The translations under genes were made by a program, and so were the position numbers. A model generated the notes under the pieces. It had not been told where the DNA came from and did not search any database. It saw only the letters and a list, made by a program, of their open reading frames with translations. From the NCBI RefSeq assembly GCF_006440775.1, contig NZ_VFTZ01000039.1:1-32896 (forward strand): a stretch of DNA of 32,896 nt. Reading direction: 5' to 3'. Of the stretch, positions 26,209 to 32,896 are shown piece by piece; position 1 is the stretch's first letter, and each line of letters opens with the position of its first letter. Origin of the DNA: Mesorhizobium sp. B2-7-2. GTDB lineage: Bacteria; Pseudomonadota; Alphaproteobacteria; Rhizobiales; Rhizobiaceae.

Positions 26209-26757
26209 ATGACAGGCCCAATACGCCTCGCCGCCGCAGCCAGTCTGCTGCTTATCCTGCTCGCCGGTTGCCAGTCGACCGATAGCACGGGCGTCGTGCG
26301 CACCAATGAGCCCGCCAAGGGCGACTATACCGCCTTTGGAGATACCTTCGACGGACTGAAAACGATCAGTGACGTCGACTACTATGCGTCGGACCAGGCG
26401 GTCACCGAGGCCAAGACCCAGTTCCGTTCCGAGAATTACGGCAATGCCGGCGCCCTGTTCTACAAGGCCACAAAGCTGGCGCCCAATGACGGCGTCGCCT
26501 GGCTCGGCCTCGCCGCGTCCTGCGACCGCATCCGGCGTTTCGACTTGGCCGACATGGCCTACGGCCGAGCTTACCGGCTGCTCGGCGCGACGCCGGAATA
26601 TTACAACAACCTCGGCTATTCCTATCTGCTGCGCGGCAAGCTGCAGGACGCGCGCAGCAACTTCCTCAAGGCCTATGAACTGGCGCCCAACGATCCGACC
26701 GTGGCCAACAATCTGAAGCTGCTGTCCTCTAGCGTGCGGAACATTGAGCGGTCATGA
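26209..26757 (+). CDS. tadD: TPR lipoprotein TadD
   Basis: A 182-residue lipoprotein: signal MTGPIRLAAAASLLLILLAGC (lipobox LAGC, Cys21). Tetratricopeptide repeats about 65-165: NYGNAGALFYKATKLAPNDGVAWLGLA, DLADMAYGRAYRLLGATPEYYNNLGYSYLL and LQDARSNFLKAYELAPNDPTVANNL. TadD is an outer-membrane pilotin-like assembly factor in tad systems. The start is preceded by AGGGGAC. The stop overlaps the next start by 4 nt (ATGA). Confidence 0.88.
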   Translation: MTGPIRLAAAASLLLILLAGCQSTDSTGVVRTNEPAKGDYTAFGDTFDGLKTISDVDYYASDQAVTEAKTQFRSENYGNAGALFYKATKLAPNDGVAWLGLAASCDRIRRFDLADMAYGRAYRLLGATPEYYNNLGYSYLLRGKLQDARSNFLKAYELAPNDPTVANNLKLLSSSVRNIERS

Positions 26758-27299
26758 GCCTTTTGCTGGCCGCTGCGCTTGTGTTCAAAGGGGCAGCGGT
26801 CCTGTTGCTGGCGCGAATCGCCTGGACCGATTTCACGACGCAGAAGATAGCCAACCGAGCCGTGCTGCTGCTGCTCTGCCTCGGGCTCGGCGCGCTGCAA
26901 TTCCAGGCGCTGCAAACTCACTCGTGGCTGGAAATGGGCATCAGCGCGTTTGGCGGCGTCGCGCTATTCCTTGCGCTGTTTCCGTTCTGGCTCTTGCGCA
27001 AGATCGGCGCCGGCGATGTCAAGCTGATGAGCGTCACGCCGTTTCTGATCGGCGGCGGCAATCTCGCGGTGTTTTCCGTGTTCCTGCTGGTCTTCGCCGT
27101 CGCCACGGCGGCACTGGTCAAGAATCCCTTCCTGCTGCCGGCAGGGGTGTTCCGCCACTATGTCCAGCATATGGATCGCAAGGGCGTCGTGCCGTTCGGC
27201 GTGCCGATCTCGGCAGCCGCGATCTGCGCGATAGCCTTGCAGATGTATCATGCGGTGGTGGTGGCAACAAGTTCCGGGGTCTTGGAACAGCTTAACTAA
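26754..27299 (+). CDS. cpaA: Prepilin peptidase CpaA/TadV
   Basis: A 181-residue aspartic-type membrane peptidase (A24 family) that cuts the Flp prepilin and TadE-like pseudopilins. The two catalytic aspartates are visible: Asp26 in IAWTDFTTQKIAN and Asp88 in the invariant GAGDVKLM. About five TM segments. It is shorter than PilD and lacks the N-methylation domain, as is normal for TadV. It is the last gene of the plus arm and overlaps tadD by 4 nt. Confidence 0.92.
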   Translation: MSLLLAAALVFKGAAVLLLARIAWTDFTTQKIANRAVLLLLCLGLGALQFQALQTHSWLEMGISAFGGVALFLALFPFWLLRKIGAGDVKLMSVTPFLIGGGNLAVFSVFLLVFAVATAALVKNPFLLPAGVFRHYVQHMDRKGVVPFGVPISAAAICAIALQMYHAVVVATSSGVLEQLN

Positions 27300-27472
27300 A
27301 TCACGCTTGGCGGCTTTGCTGTACGAAGCGCGGGCCATCCGGCAGCGTTCACAGGCAACGTCAACCAAAATGCAAACGTCGCGCTGTGCGGATTAAGCGC
27401 GATCAGCGTGAAGACCGAAATGGTCGCCGTCATCGGAGCCAGGAAGCGAAGTAGCGGAAGCGTGTTCTGCAT
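27296..27472 (-). CDS. Possible small membrane protein (58 residues)
   Basis: A short minus-strand frame from ATG 27472 to TAG 27296 gives MQNTLPLLRFLAPMTATISV followed by one hydrophobic region and WLTLPVNAAGWPALR. The pattern is faintly like DUF2798-type small membrane proteins but too short to assign. There is no good Shine-Dalgarno. Its stop codon overlaps the stop codon of cpaA on the other strand. This is a low-confidence call. Confidence 0.22.
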   Translation of the reverse strand: MQNTLPLLRFLAPMTATISVFTLIALNPHSATFAFWLTLPVNAAGWPALRTAKPPSVI

Positions 27473-27599
27473 TCGCCGAGGATAGGCTGGACAGGTTAAT
27501 TAGACGTGCATGTGGAGGGCCGTTAACTTTCTGGAAACCATTTCCTTGTCTCGGCGATGAAGTGCTGCTTGAATGGCGTCTTGGGGAGGGGCGACAGAA
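27300..27599. other. Intergenic region after the tad plus arm
   Basis: About 300 bp between cpaA and the methyltransferase-like gene. Apart from the weak minus-strand frame at 27296-27472, nothing is recognised. A ribosome site GGGGAGGGG (27583-27591) for the next gene lies at its right end. Confidence 0.45.
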
Positions 27600-28271
27600 A
27601 TGTTAAATGAGGATTTCTTTGGGCGTATCGCCATCACTGTCGTCATGACGTTCTTGGCGACGTCTAGCGCGATTCCGTTGTTCCTTTATTTCCAGCACGA
27701 CACTTCGGCCATCACGCTGGCAGTCGTAACTCAACTAACATCGACAGTGTTTCTGTTGCTGCAACTGGTCATGACGATCAGCCGGCTTCCGGCGCAGGCA
27801 ACTGCGCGGGGAATCGAACCGAGGATCACTTCGGTGGCCGGAACCTTCCTGATACTGGTGGCAATGGTTCTGACACGTCCGGTGGAAAGTGGGGCTGTGC
27901 AAGTGACCGCACTTTGCTTAATTTTCGTTGGCACGTCGAGTTCGATTTTCTGTCTTAATTGGCTCGGCCGGTCTTTTTCTCTCATGGCTACGGCTCGCCG
28001 CCTGGTTACCACCGGTCCATATTCCGTTGTCCGCCATCCGCTCTACATCTGTGAGGCAGTATTTGTTGTCGGGATGATCGTTTCGCATTTTTCAGTGCTG
28101 ATGGTCGCATTGGGCATACTGCAGTTCTCGTTGCAGTACCGTCGTGCCATGAACGAAGAAGCGATCCTGCGGCAGACCTTTCCCGAATATGATGAATATG
28201 CCCGGCGGGTGCCAATGCTGTTGCCGCGATTATTTTCTGCCCCCCAGGCGGCACCTTCCCGAGATAGCTGA
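27600..28271 (+). CDS. Isoprenylcysteine carboxyl methyltransferase-like membrane protein
   Basis: About 223 residues. ATG 27600 stands 8 bases after GGGGAGGGG and is preferred to ATG 27573. Five or so TM segments. The C-terminal part has the ICMT/NnrU-type core GPYSVVRHPLYICEAVFVVGMIV, then RRAMNEEAILRQTFPEYDEYARRVPMLLP: RHP-Y plus the E-E...F...Y-Y motif that binds S-adenosylmethionine and substrate in this family. Bacterial members methylate unknown lipid or protein substrates. No operon partner. Confidence 0.8.
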   Translation: MLNEDFFGRIAITVVMTFLATSSAIPLFLYFQHDTSAITLAVVTQLTSTVFLLLQLVMTISRLPAQATARGIEPRITSVAGTFLILVAMVLTRPVESGAVQVTALCLIFVGTSSSIFCLNWLGRSFSLMATARRLVTTGPYSVVRHPLYICEAVFVVGMIVSHFSVLMVALGILQFSLQYRRAMNEEAILRQTFPEYDEYARRVPMLLPRLFSAPQAAPSRDS

Positions 28272-28284
28272 CCCGCAGCCCCCC

Positions 28285-29559
28285 TCAAAACCCCGACGTC
28301 GACTTCTCCACCAGCTTCAGCTTACCCTTCTCCACCTTGAAAAACGGCATCGACCTTTGGCTCGAGCCGTCAGCGCGGAAGCGGAACAGGCCGGTCGAGC
28401 CGCGGAAGCCGCTGGCGTTTTCCAGCACCTGCTTGCTGAAGCCGTTAGGGCCGGCGGAGCTCGCGATGCCCGCGCTCAGCGCCACCACGTCGTAGGCATA
28501 GGCCACGTTGACGTCCGGCTGGTAGTTGTAGGTCGCCTTGAAGCGGTCGGCGATCGGGCCGGTCTCGCTCTGGTCGAGCGTCGCGATATAGGCGCCTTCG
28601 TAGAGCGGATCCATCGGGCGCTCGAGCCAGCGGTCGGTGCCGATCAGCGTCACCGCCTTGCCCGGAATGCCTTTGGCCTTCAGCGCCGCGAGCACGGCGA
28701 CAGGGCTGCCGTCGCCGCAGGCGACGACCACGGCGTCGGGCGCCTCGACCAGCGAGCCCATGTCGGACACCACCTTGGCGCCGCCGTCGCTCGCCGAATA
28801 GGGCAGCGTCACCGCAAGCGTGGCGCCATAGATGCTGAGCGCGTTGGCTACCCGGGATTCAATCGGGCTCGAATCCGCGCCCGAAGGCACCAGCAGCACG
28901 AATTTCCTGGCGCCCTTGGCGGCGACCGCCGCCGCGCCCGCCGCGGCGCTATCGGCTTCGCCGAGCCGCACCGAATAGACGCCGGGGCCACCGGCGAAAT
29001 TGTCGGCCAGCGCCAGCACCGGCGGCCGCTTGGAGCCGGAGAGCTTGGCAAGGTGCTGCGCGGCCGCAAGCTCGGACGGCCCGATGACCGCCTTCGCCGT
29101 GCCCGAGGTGATCGCCTTCACCGCGAGGTCCTTCGCGTAGCCGCTGTCGCCGCGCGTGTCCTCGATCGTCAGCGTCAGAAGCTTGTCGCCGAGGTCGGCC
29201 ATTGCGAGGCGCGCGCCGTCATACATTTTCCGGCCGGTCTCGCCCGTGCTTCCGGGCGCCGAAAGCGGCAGCAGCATGGCCACCTTGGTCGGCCCCGTGC
29301 CGAGCGTCAGCTGGGCCTTGGCGGCGGCGGCCGAGGCCGGGCCGGCCGAGGTCGCGCTGGCCAAGGCCGCGCTACTCAAAGTCTGGCCGCTTGCCTGCTG
29401 GGCGGGCGCCGCGGGCGCGCCCGCCTGGCCGGCGGGTGCCGCGACCGCCGACGGATCGAGCACGTCCGACGCGCCGCTCTTTGACTGGCATGCGCACAGC
29501 GTCGCGACGAGCCCGAGAGCGAGAGCCAACAGACGCGGATCGTGCCGCTCACATTTCAT
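28285..29559 (-). CDS. Penicillin-binding-protein-activator-like / periplasmic binding fold lipoprotein
   Basis: About 424 residues. The signal region (RLLALALGLVATLCAC) ends in a lipobox, so the protein is probably a lipoprotein. ATG 29559 (MKCERHD) is preferred over ATG 29577, but either fits. After an Ala/Pro/Ser-rich linker, the type-I periplasmic binding fold starts at KVAMLLPLSAPGSTGETGRKMYDGARLAMADLG, with LTIEDTRGDSGYAKDLAVKAI and AVIGPSELAAAQHLAKLSG. Later parts have VVVACGDGSPVAVLAALKAKGIPGKAVTLIGTDRWLE and VNVAYAYDVVALSAGI. Rhizobial members of this group are annotated as LpoA-like PBP activators or as branched-chain amino-acid-binding proteins. No permease genes are nearby, which favours the first. 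Confidence 0.78.
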   Translation of the reverse strand: MKCERHDPRLLALALGLVATLCACQSKSGASDVLDPSAVAAPAGQAGAPAAPAQQASGQTLSSAALASATSAGPASAAAAKAQLTLGTGPTKVAMLLPLSAPGSTGETGRKMYDGARLAMADLGDKLLTLTIEDTRGDSGYAKDLAVKAITSGTAKAVIGPSELAAAQHLAKLSGSKRPPVLALADNFAGGPGVYSVRLGEADSAAAGAAAVAAKGARKFVLLVPSGADSSPIESRVANALSIYGATLAVTLPYSASDGGAKVVSDMGSLVEAPDAVVVACGDGSPVAVLAALKAKGIPGKAVTLIGTDRWLERPMDPLYEGAYIATLDQSETGPIADRFKATYNYQPDVNVAYAYDVVALSAGIASSAGPNGFSKQVLENASGFRGSTGLFRFRADGSSQRSMPFFKVEKGKLKLVEKSTSGF

Positions 29560-29662
29560 TTGATGCTTCCATCCCATCTGCCGCCAGCTGTTCGCCCTGG
29601 TCTGCCTTCACTTCTCTTAACGTTTGCCTGCCCGGCCGTCCCGTGATTCTTGCGTCATGGCT

Positions 29663-30541
29663 TTAGCCGTCGAAGAGCCGCGCTCTCAGCGCCTGTATCG
29701 TCCTCGACTGCGCCGGGCTGCGATAGTCGGCGCATTTCATGTAGCGCGGTCCCGGCACGAACGATCGTCGCACGCAGACGCGCTTTTCCTGGCCGGTAAC
29801 GGCGCCGTCTTGGGAAGCGTCGGAGAACCCGATCGTCGAGATGTCGGAGAACCCGATCGTCCAGACGTCGGAGAAGCCGATCGTCGCCACCGGCAGCGGC
29901 CCGGCCGCATCGAGCCCTTCCCGTGCCAGGATCGCACGTGCGCGCCGGCAGTAGTCGACCGAGCGGACCGAGAAGCGGGTTTCCCCGTGCCCGGCCCGGT
30001 ATTTCATCACGGTGGTGCAAAGATCGCCCGCGGCGAGCCTGTTTGCCTGCGCCAGATATCTGACGCCGAGCGCGATGTTGGTGGCCGGCTCGCCAAGCTC
30101 GTCGAGCGAGCCGCGAAAGCCGAGCATCCGCGCCGTTGCCGGCATGACCTGCATCAGCCCGACCTCGCCGTCGGCGCCGTGCACGCCGGGATCGAAGCCG
30201 CTTTCGATCTCCATCACCGCATGCGCCAGCACCGGCTCGAGGCCGTAGAGCGACGCCTGGCAGGTGGCGAATGCCTTGAATGTCGCGCGCGTCCGCTCGG
30301 GCGCCGCGTCGCAGCGCACGGGCTGCGCCCGCTGCGGCTGCGGTCGTTCCAGCCAGTTGGCGTGGACAGGTGTTTGCCCCAGGCCGAGCAAGGCGATCGC
30401 CAGGGCAATTCCAGGAAGGCTGCGCAGCGGTTTTCCGCTCGCAATCGCGTCAAGACAAAGAAATGGGCCGTTTCGCCGTTTCGGTGAAGCGGCGGACCGG
30501 TCCAGCGCGATCGCCTTCGCCGGTTCTCCGTCGGCCACCAT
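29663..30541 (-). CDS. Lytic transglycosylase (SLT domain), exported, with repeat-derived N-terminus
   Basis: A 292-residue frame with a lysozyme-like SLT domain (about 95-215): HAVMEIESGFDPGVHG with the catalytic Glu before Ser-Gly, GEVGLMQVMPATARMLGF, NIALGVRYLAQ and MKYRAGHGE. It cleaves peptidoglycan to 1,6-anhydro products in the periplasm. Residues about 16-46 are coded by a palindromic repeat (30405-30497), read in frame just before the hydrophobic export signal GIALAIALLGLGQTPVHA. The real start is therefore uncertain. Residues about 218-241 are three tandem octapeptides of the type IGFSDVWT, coded by 24-bp repeats. A Cys-rich tail follows (VCVRRS, MKCADYR). It might serve turnover of the wall at the pilus or secretion site, by context only. 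Confidence 0.82.
   Translation of the reverse strand: MVADGEPAKAIALDRSAASPKRRNGPFLCLDAIASGKPLRSLPGIALAIALLGLGQTPVHANWLERPQPQRAQPVRCDAAPERTRATFKAFATCQASLYGLEPVLAHAVMEIESGFDPGVHGADGEVGLMQVMPATARMLGFRGSLDELGEPATNIALGVRYLAQANRLAAGDLCTTVMKYRAGHGETRFSVRSVDYCRRARAILAREGLDAAGPLPVATIGFSDVWTIGFSDISTIGFSDASQDGAVTGQEKRVCVRRSFVPGPRYMKCADYRSPAQSRTIQALRARLFDG
29819..29890. repeat. 24-bp in-frame tandem repeat in the transglycosylase gene
   Basis: Three units of 24 bp (29819-29842, 29843-29866, 29867-29890) with few differences. On the minus strand they code IGFSDVWT, IGFSDIST and IGFSDASQ. Confidence 0.9.
30405..30497. repeat. Palindromic repeat element B (coding N-terminus)
   Basis: Related to element A at 13335-13440: GCAATTCCAGGAA, then GCGGTTTTCC, then AAGACAAAGA, then GCCGTTTCGCCGTTTC, in the same order and spacing but more diverged. 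Read in frame as part of the transglycosylase N-terminus. Confidence 0.75.
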
Positions 30542-30573
30542 CGCAGCCAGCTGGTGCTCGATGGGCCGTCAGC

Positions 30574-30942
30574 TCAGTGCATGTACTCGACCATGCGGTC
30601 GTGGAAGCACTCGCATTTGTTGAGCGTGTCTTCGTCCTTGTAGTCCGTCTTCAGATAGCCATAGGCCATGCCGCAGGCGACCTTGGCTTCCGAAGCCCAG
30701 ACGAAGGCGGGGCGCGACGAGTTGATCCATTCCGGGCTGTTGGCGACGGCGACCGATTCGTCCATCAGCTTCACCACATGGTCCTTGAGCTCGACCATGT
30801 TGTCGGTCAGCACCAGGTCCGACGTGCCCACGGTGCGGCAATAATTCACCGCCGGCTCGCCGATGATATCGGCGGCGAACCCCGTCGACCCGGCCACGAG
30901 CAGCGCCGCGACTGATGCCAGCAATCTTACGGAATGTCTCAT
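30574..30942 (-). CDS. Small exported protein of unknown function with four cysteines
   Basis: A 122-residue protein with a clear signal peptide (MRHSVRLLASVAALLVAGST-GFA, cut near residue 23-24). The mature part has four Cys (35, 90, 110, 112), including CECFHDRM near the end, an arrangement that could form two disulfides or a metal site. No domain recognised. It lies about 30 nt upstream of the transglycosylase start on the same strand, so the two may be co-transcribed. Confidence 0.75.
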   Translation of the reverse strand: MRHSVRLLASVAALLVAGSTGFAADIIGEPAVNYCRTVGTSDLVLTDNMVELKDHVVKLMDESVAVANSPEWINSSRPAFVWASEAKVACGMAYGYLKTDYKDEDTLNKCECFHDRMVEYMH

Positions 30943-31052
30943 GTAAGCCCCTCTCCGAATTGCGAATTCACGCGTTGCTTATGCTTAGCATGGAAGCGTG
31001 GTGGCGCGCCACGCCCCTGAGCCAAGTTTGCGTCATCCAGACGACCGTACCG

Positions 31053-32896
31053 TCAAGTCACGGTTTCCGTGTGAGTGTGGGCGTGATCGTAGAGGATGGT
31101 AATCGCGGAATTGACGCCTACGCCCGTCAGCGATGCCACTTCGACCATATTGCCGCCGGCAGCGGTACCGTTGTCATCGACCATCACGTGAGCCGCGTTG
31201 TTCGAGAAGGTAACATTGACCGCAGCGCCCGTCTGCCCATCCGACGTAGGCGCGTTGGCGCCGAGGGATTGGAGCAGATCGGACAGGTCGATGACGTCCT
31301 GCCCCGGCGTATAGTCTGCGATGACATCGGCCACATGGAGTGTGAGCTTGGACGCATCGATCACAAACGTATCGTTGCCTGCGCCGCCGGTCAGGTGGTT
31401 TAGCCCCGACCCGCCGATGAGGATGTCGTTGCCGGCGCCACCGTCCAGGTTGTCGTTGCCGGCGCCGCCGATGAGCGTATCGTTGCCGTTATTGCCGTTG
31501 ATCGTGTCGTTGCCGGCTCCGCCGTACAATGCATTCGCGGAGCCGTCGCCATTTAGAATGTCATCGTAGTTGGACCCGATGATGTTGGGCAGGAGGGATG
31601 TCGACGTGTAGGCGTGGCCCGTGACGTCCGTCGAGTGGTCTGCGGTCCCCGTTCCGGTCAGCGTGATGCCGATCGAACTTGCCGCGGCATCATTGTCTCC
31701 GTCCACGAGCTGGACCGGAAGGCTGAAGCTGACAGGATCGCTGGATTGAACGGCCGCGCCGAACCCGGTAATGGCGAAGTCGGTTCCGGTGACGGGTTGA
31801 TGGTTCTGAGGATTGAGCGGAGAAATATTCGTGAGTTCCAGGCTGGTGTAGCCGTCGGCGGTGAACGTCGCGATGGAAGTTTGTTTGTCGAGCACGCCTG
31901 TTACGTGGGCCTCGTAGTGAGTTCCGAGGGCATCCGCCACACTGACGAATTGAACAGTGTAAGTCCTGTCCGCAAGTCCGCCGCCCGGAGTGCCGACCAA
32001 AATCGGCGTTGCCGCAGTACCAATATCCGCAAAATTAACGATCTGCGTTTGCCCGTCATACGTAATGGCGATTGATGTGACCGAATCGTAGTGGCCATCG
32101 CCGACGACATTACTGCCGTCGGTGCCCGAATAGTTCGAGCCGAGACCGTTGTAGTCGTCGCGGGCTACAATATTGAGGACCGAATTGGCCGTTCCGTCGC
32201 CAAAGGTGAAGTTGGAACCGTTGGCCACATAATGGTTGTCAAACACCTGGCCGCCAGCATTGCTCGTGGCTCCGGTCAGATCCTGGACGAAGTCGACCCT
32301 GATGCCTTCGCCTGAGCCGACATTCTGTCCGGCGAAGCCGCCGCCGACGCCAAACGAATTCGCGTTCCCGTTGATCGTCGAACCGGTACCAAGGGGAGTG
32401 AAAAGCACATCCCTCGAGTCATCGTTGACCGGATTACTTTGCTGCCCTGTAGGTACAAAGCCGGCCCAAGGGCTGTTTCCGCCGTAGAATGCATATGACC
32501 CATTGGTGAAGGTGACCTGCGACAGGCTGTCGACCGTCCCGCTCATGTTCACGGAATAGGTGGACTGCGATGGGTCGAGGGTGACCGTGAACACAATCGT
32601 GTTGCCTACCACTCCCTCCAGGGTCTGCCCGTCGACCAGATGGTAAGTAATGGCCTGACCGCCCGACGTCAGGCCGCTGTCCGCGCCGTCGGACACCGCG
32701 AACCGCACCGTGCCTGCGCCGTCCGCTCCGTAGTTGTTCGATACCATTTGGTCTGCATCGAGGAAGAGTGTCGCCGAATGCCCCGCTCCGTTCGCCAGCA
32801 CTGCATAGTCCGGCGAGACCGCTGTCGGCACGTCGTCGACGACGTCGATCTTGACCGTGCCGGTCACCGTGTTGCCGTTGGCGTCCTTCGCCGTAT
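31053..32896 (-). CDS. Type-I-secreted RTX/VCBS-type adhesin, C-terminal part (runs off the right edge)
   Basis: The frame is open through the right edge, so the start lies outside. The visible C-terminal 614 or so codons begin in a T1SS-143-like repeat (GTVKIDVVDDVPTA) and continue in a large beta-rich domain. Hemolysin-type calcium-binding nonapeptides follow near 31360-31570 (LYGGAGNDTINGNNGNDTLIGGAGND, about six copies of GGxGxD type). The end (DVIDLSDLLQSL...VDDNGTAAGGNMVEVASLTGV) is a type I secretion C-terminal target domain of the VC_A0849 kind. Such proteins pass through an ABC/MFP/TolC exporter and act as adhesins or biofilm proteins. No exporter genes are in the window. The GTG at 32867 is not the true start. 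Confidence 0.9.
   Translation of the reverse strand, partial: TAKDANGNTVTGTVKIDVVDDVPTAVSPDYAVLANGAGHSATLFLDADQMVSNNYGADGAGTVRFAVSDGADSGLTSGGQAITYHLVDGQTLEGVVGNTIVFTVTLDPSQSTYSVNMSGTVDSLSQVTFTNGSYAFYGGNSPWAGFVPTGQQSNPVNDDSRDVLFTPLGTGSTINGNANSFGVGGGFAGQNVGSGEGIRVDFVQDLTGATSNAGGQVFDNHYVANGSNFTFGDGTANSVLNIVARDDYNGLGSNYSGTDGSNVVGDGHYDSVTSIAITYDGQTQIVNFADIGTAATPILVGTPGGGLADRTYTVQFVSVADALGTHYEAHVTGVLDKQTSIATFTADGYTSLELTNISPLNPQNHQPVTGTDFAITGFGAAVQSSDPVSFSLPVQLVDGDNDAAASSIGITLTGTGTADHSTDVTGHAYTSTSLLPNIIGSNYDDILNGDGSANALYGGAGNDTINGNNGNDTLIGGAGNDNLDGGAGNDILIGGSGLNHLTGGAGNDTFVIDASKLTLHVADVIADYTPGQDVIDLSDLLQSLGANAPTSDGQTGAAVNVTFSNNAAHVMVDDNGTAAGGNMVEVASLTGVGVNSAITILYDHAHTHTETVT

Noticed and set aside
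28189..29484. Plus-strand frame of 431 codons opposite the binding-fold lipoprotein
   Set aside because: Arg/His/Ala-rich shadow; the minus-strand gene has a signal, lipobox and fold motifs.
30996..31014. GC-rich hairpin downstream of the RTX-type gene as terminator
   Set aside because: Short 6-bp stem, no T-tract; too weak to call.

Overview
The window looks like a chromosome segment from an alphaproteobacterium of the order Rhizobiales, most likely Mesorhizobium or a close relative. The evidence is high GC, the gene order murA - DUF2948 - hisD - UPF0262 - tyrosine-phosphatase-like - infA - maf - yacG - tRNA-Phe, mosaic palindromic repeats typical of rhizobia, and a complete alphaproteobacterial-style tad/cpa pilus locus. 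Genus is an inference from these features; no search was run.

Layout. (1) 1-3550 is the integrase-proximal end of a genomic island sitting at the 3' end of tRNA-Phe. It holds a P4-type tyrosine integrase and a two-gene module: a CD-NTase (SMODS-type oligonucleotide cyclase) overlapped by a two-TM SLATT effector. This resembles a minimal CBASS-type anti-phage system, without visible Cap2/Cap3 genes. (2) 3551-9817 is a core housekeeping block on the minus strand: murA, DUF2948, hisD, UPF0262, a CX5R phosphatase, infA, maf, yacG and tRNA-Phe. Three composite palindromic elements separate some of these genes. (3) 10042-11636 is tRNA-Thr followed by a 1.5-kb insertion. A perfect 27-bp direct repeat of the tRNA 3' end bounds it. 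It carries one exported ClpP-like/SH3 protein and no integrase. (4) 11680-14227 holds a degenerate GGDEF membrane protein, a nuclease-fold exported protein and a small membrane protein. (5) 14260-27299 is the tad (Flp type IVc pilus) locus in two divergent arms. The minus arm is pilin, CpaB, CpaC, small lipoprotein, TadG, two TadE-like pseudopilins, CpaE, an L,D-transpeptidase and a coiled-coil membrane protein. The plus arm is CpaF, TadB, TadC, TadD and CpaA. A 496-bp AT-richer region between them carries a full TTAA-N7-TTAA CtrA-type site. (6) 27600-30942 holds an isoprenylcysteine-methyltransferase-like protein, a periplasmic binding-fold lipoprotein, a lytic transglycosylase and a small exported protein. 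(7) From 31053 to the right edge is the C-terminal part of a large type-I-secreted, calcium-binding-repeat protein.

How the parts fit. The pilus arms are probably co-regulated from the central region, with CtrA as the candidate regulator. Very tight gene overlaps (1-14 nt) imply translational coupling. Including an L,D-transpeptidase in the tad arm suggests a link between pilus assembly and peptidoglycan remodelling. The two tRNA-anchored insertions are the accessory parts. The most unusual observations are the compact CD-NTase/SLATT pair, the integrase-less tRNA-Thr element, a repeat family that is read in frame as the N-terminus of two exported proteins, and a tadC gene whose best start codon is ATA.
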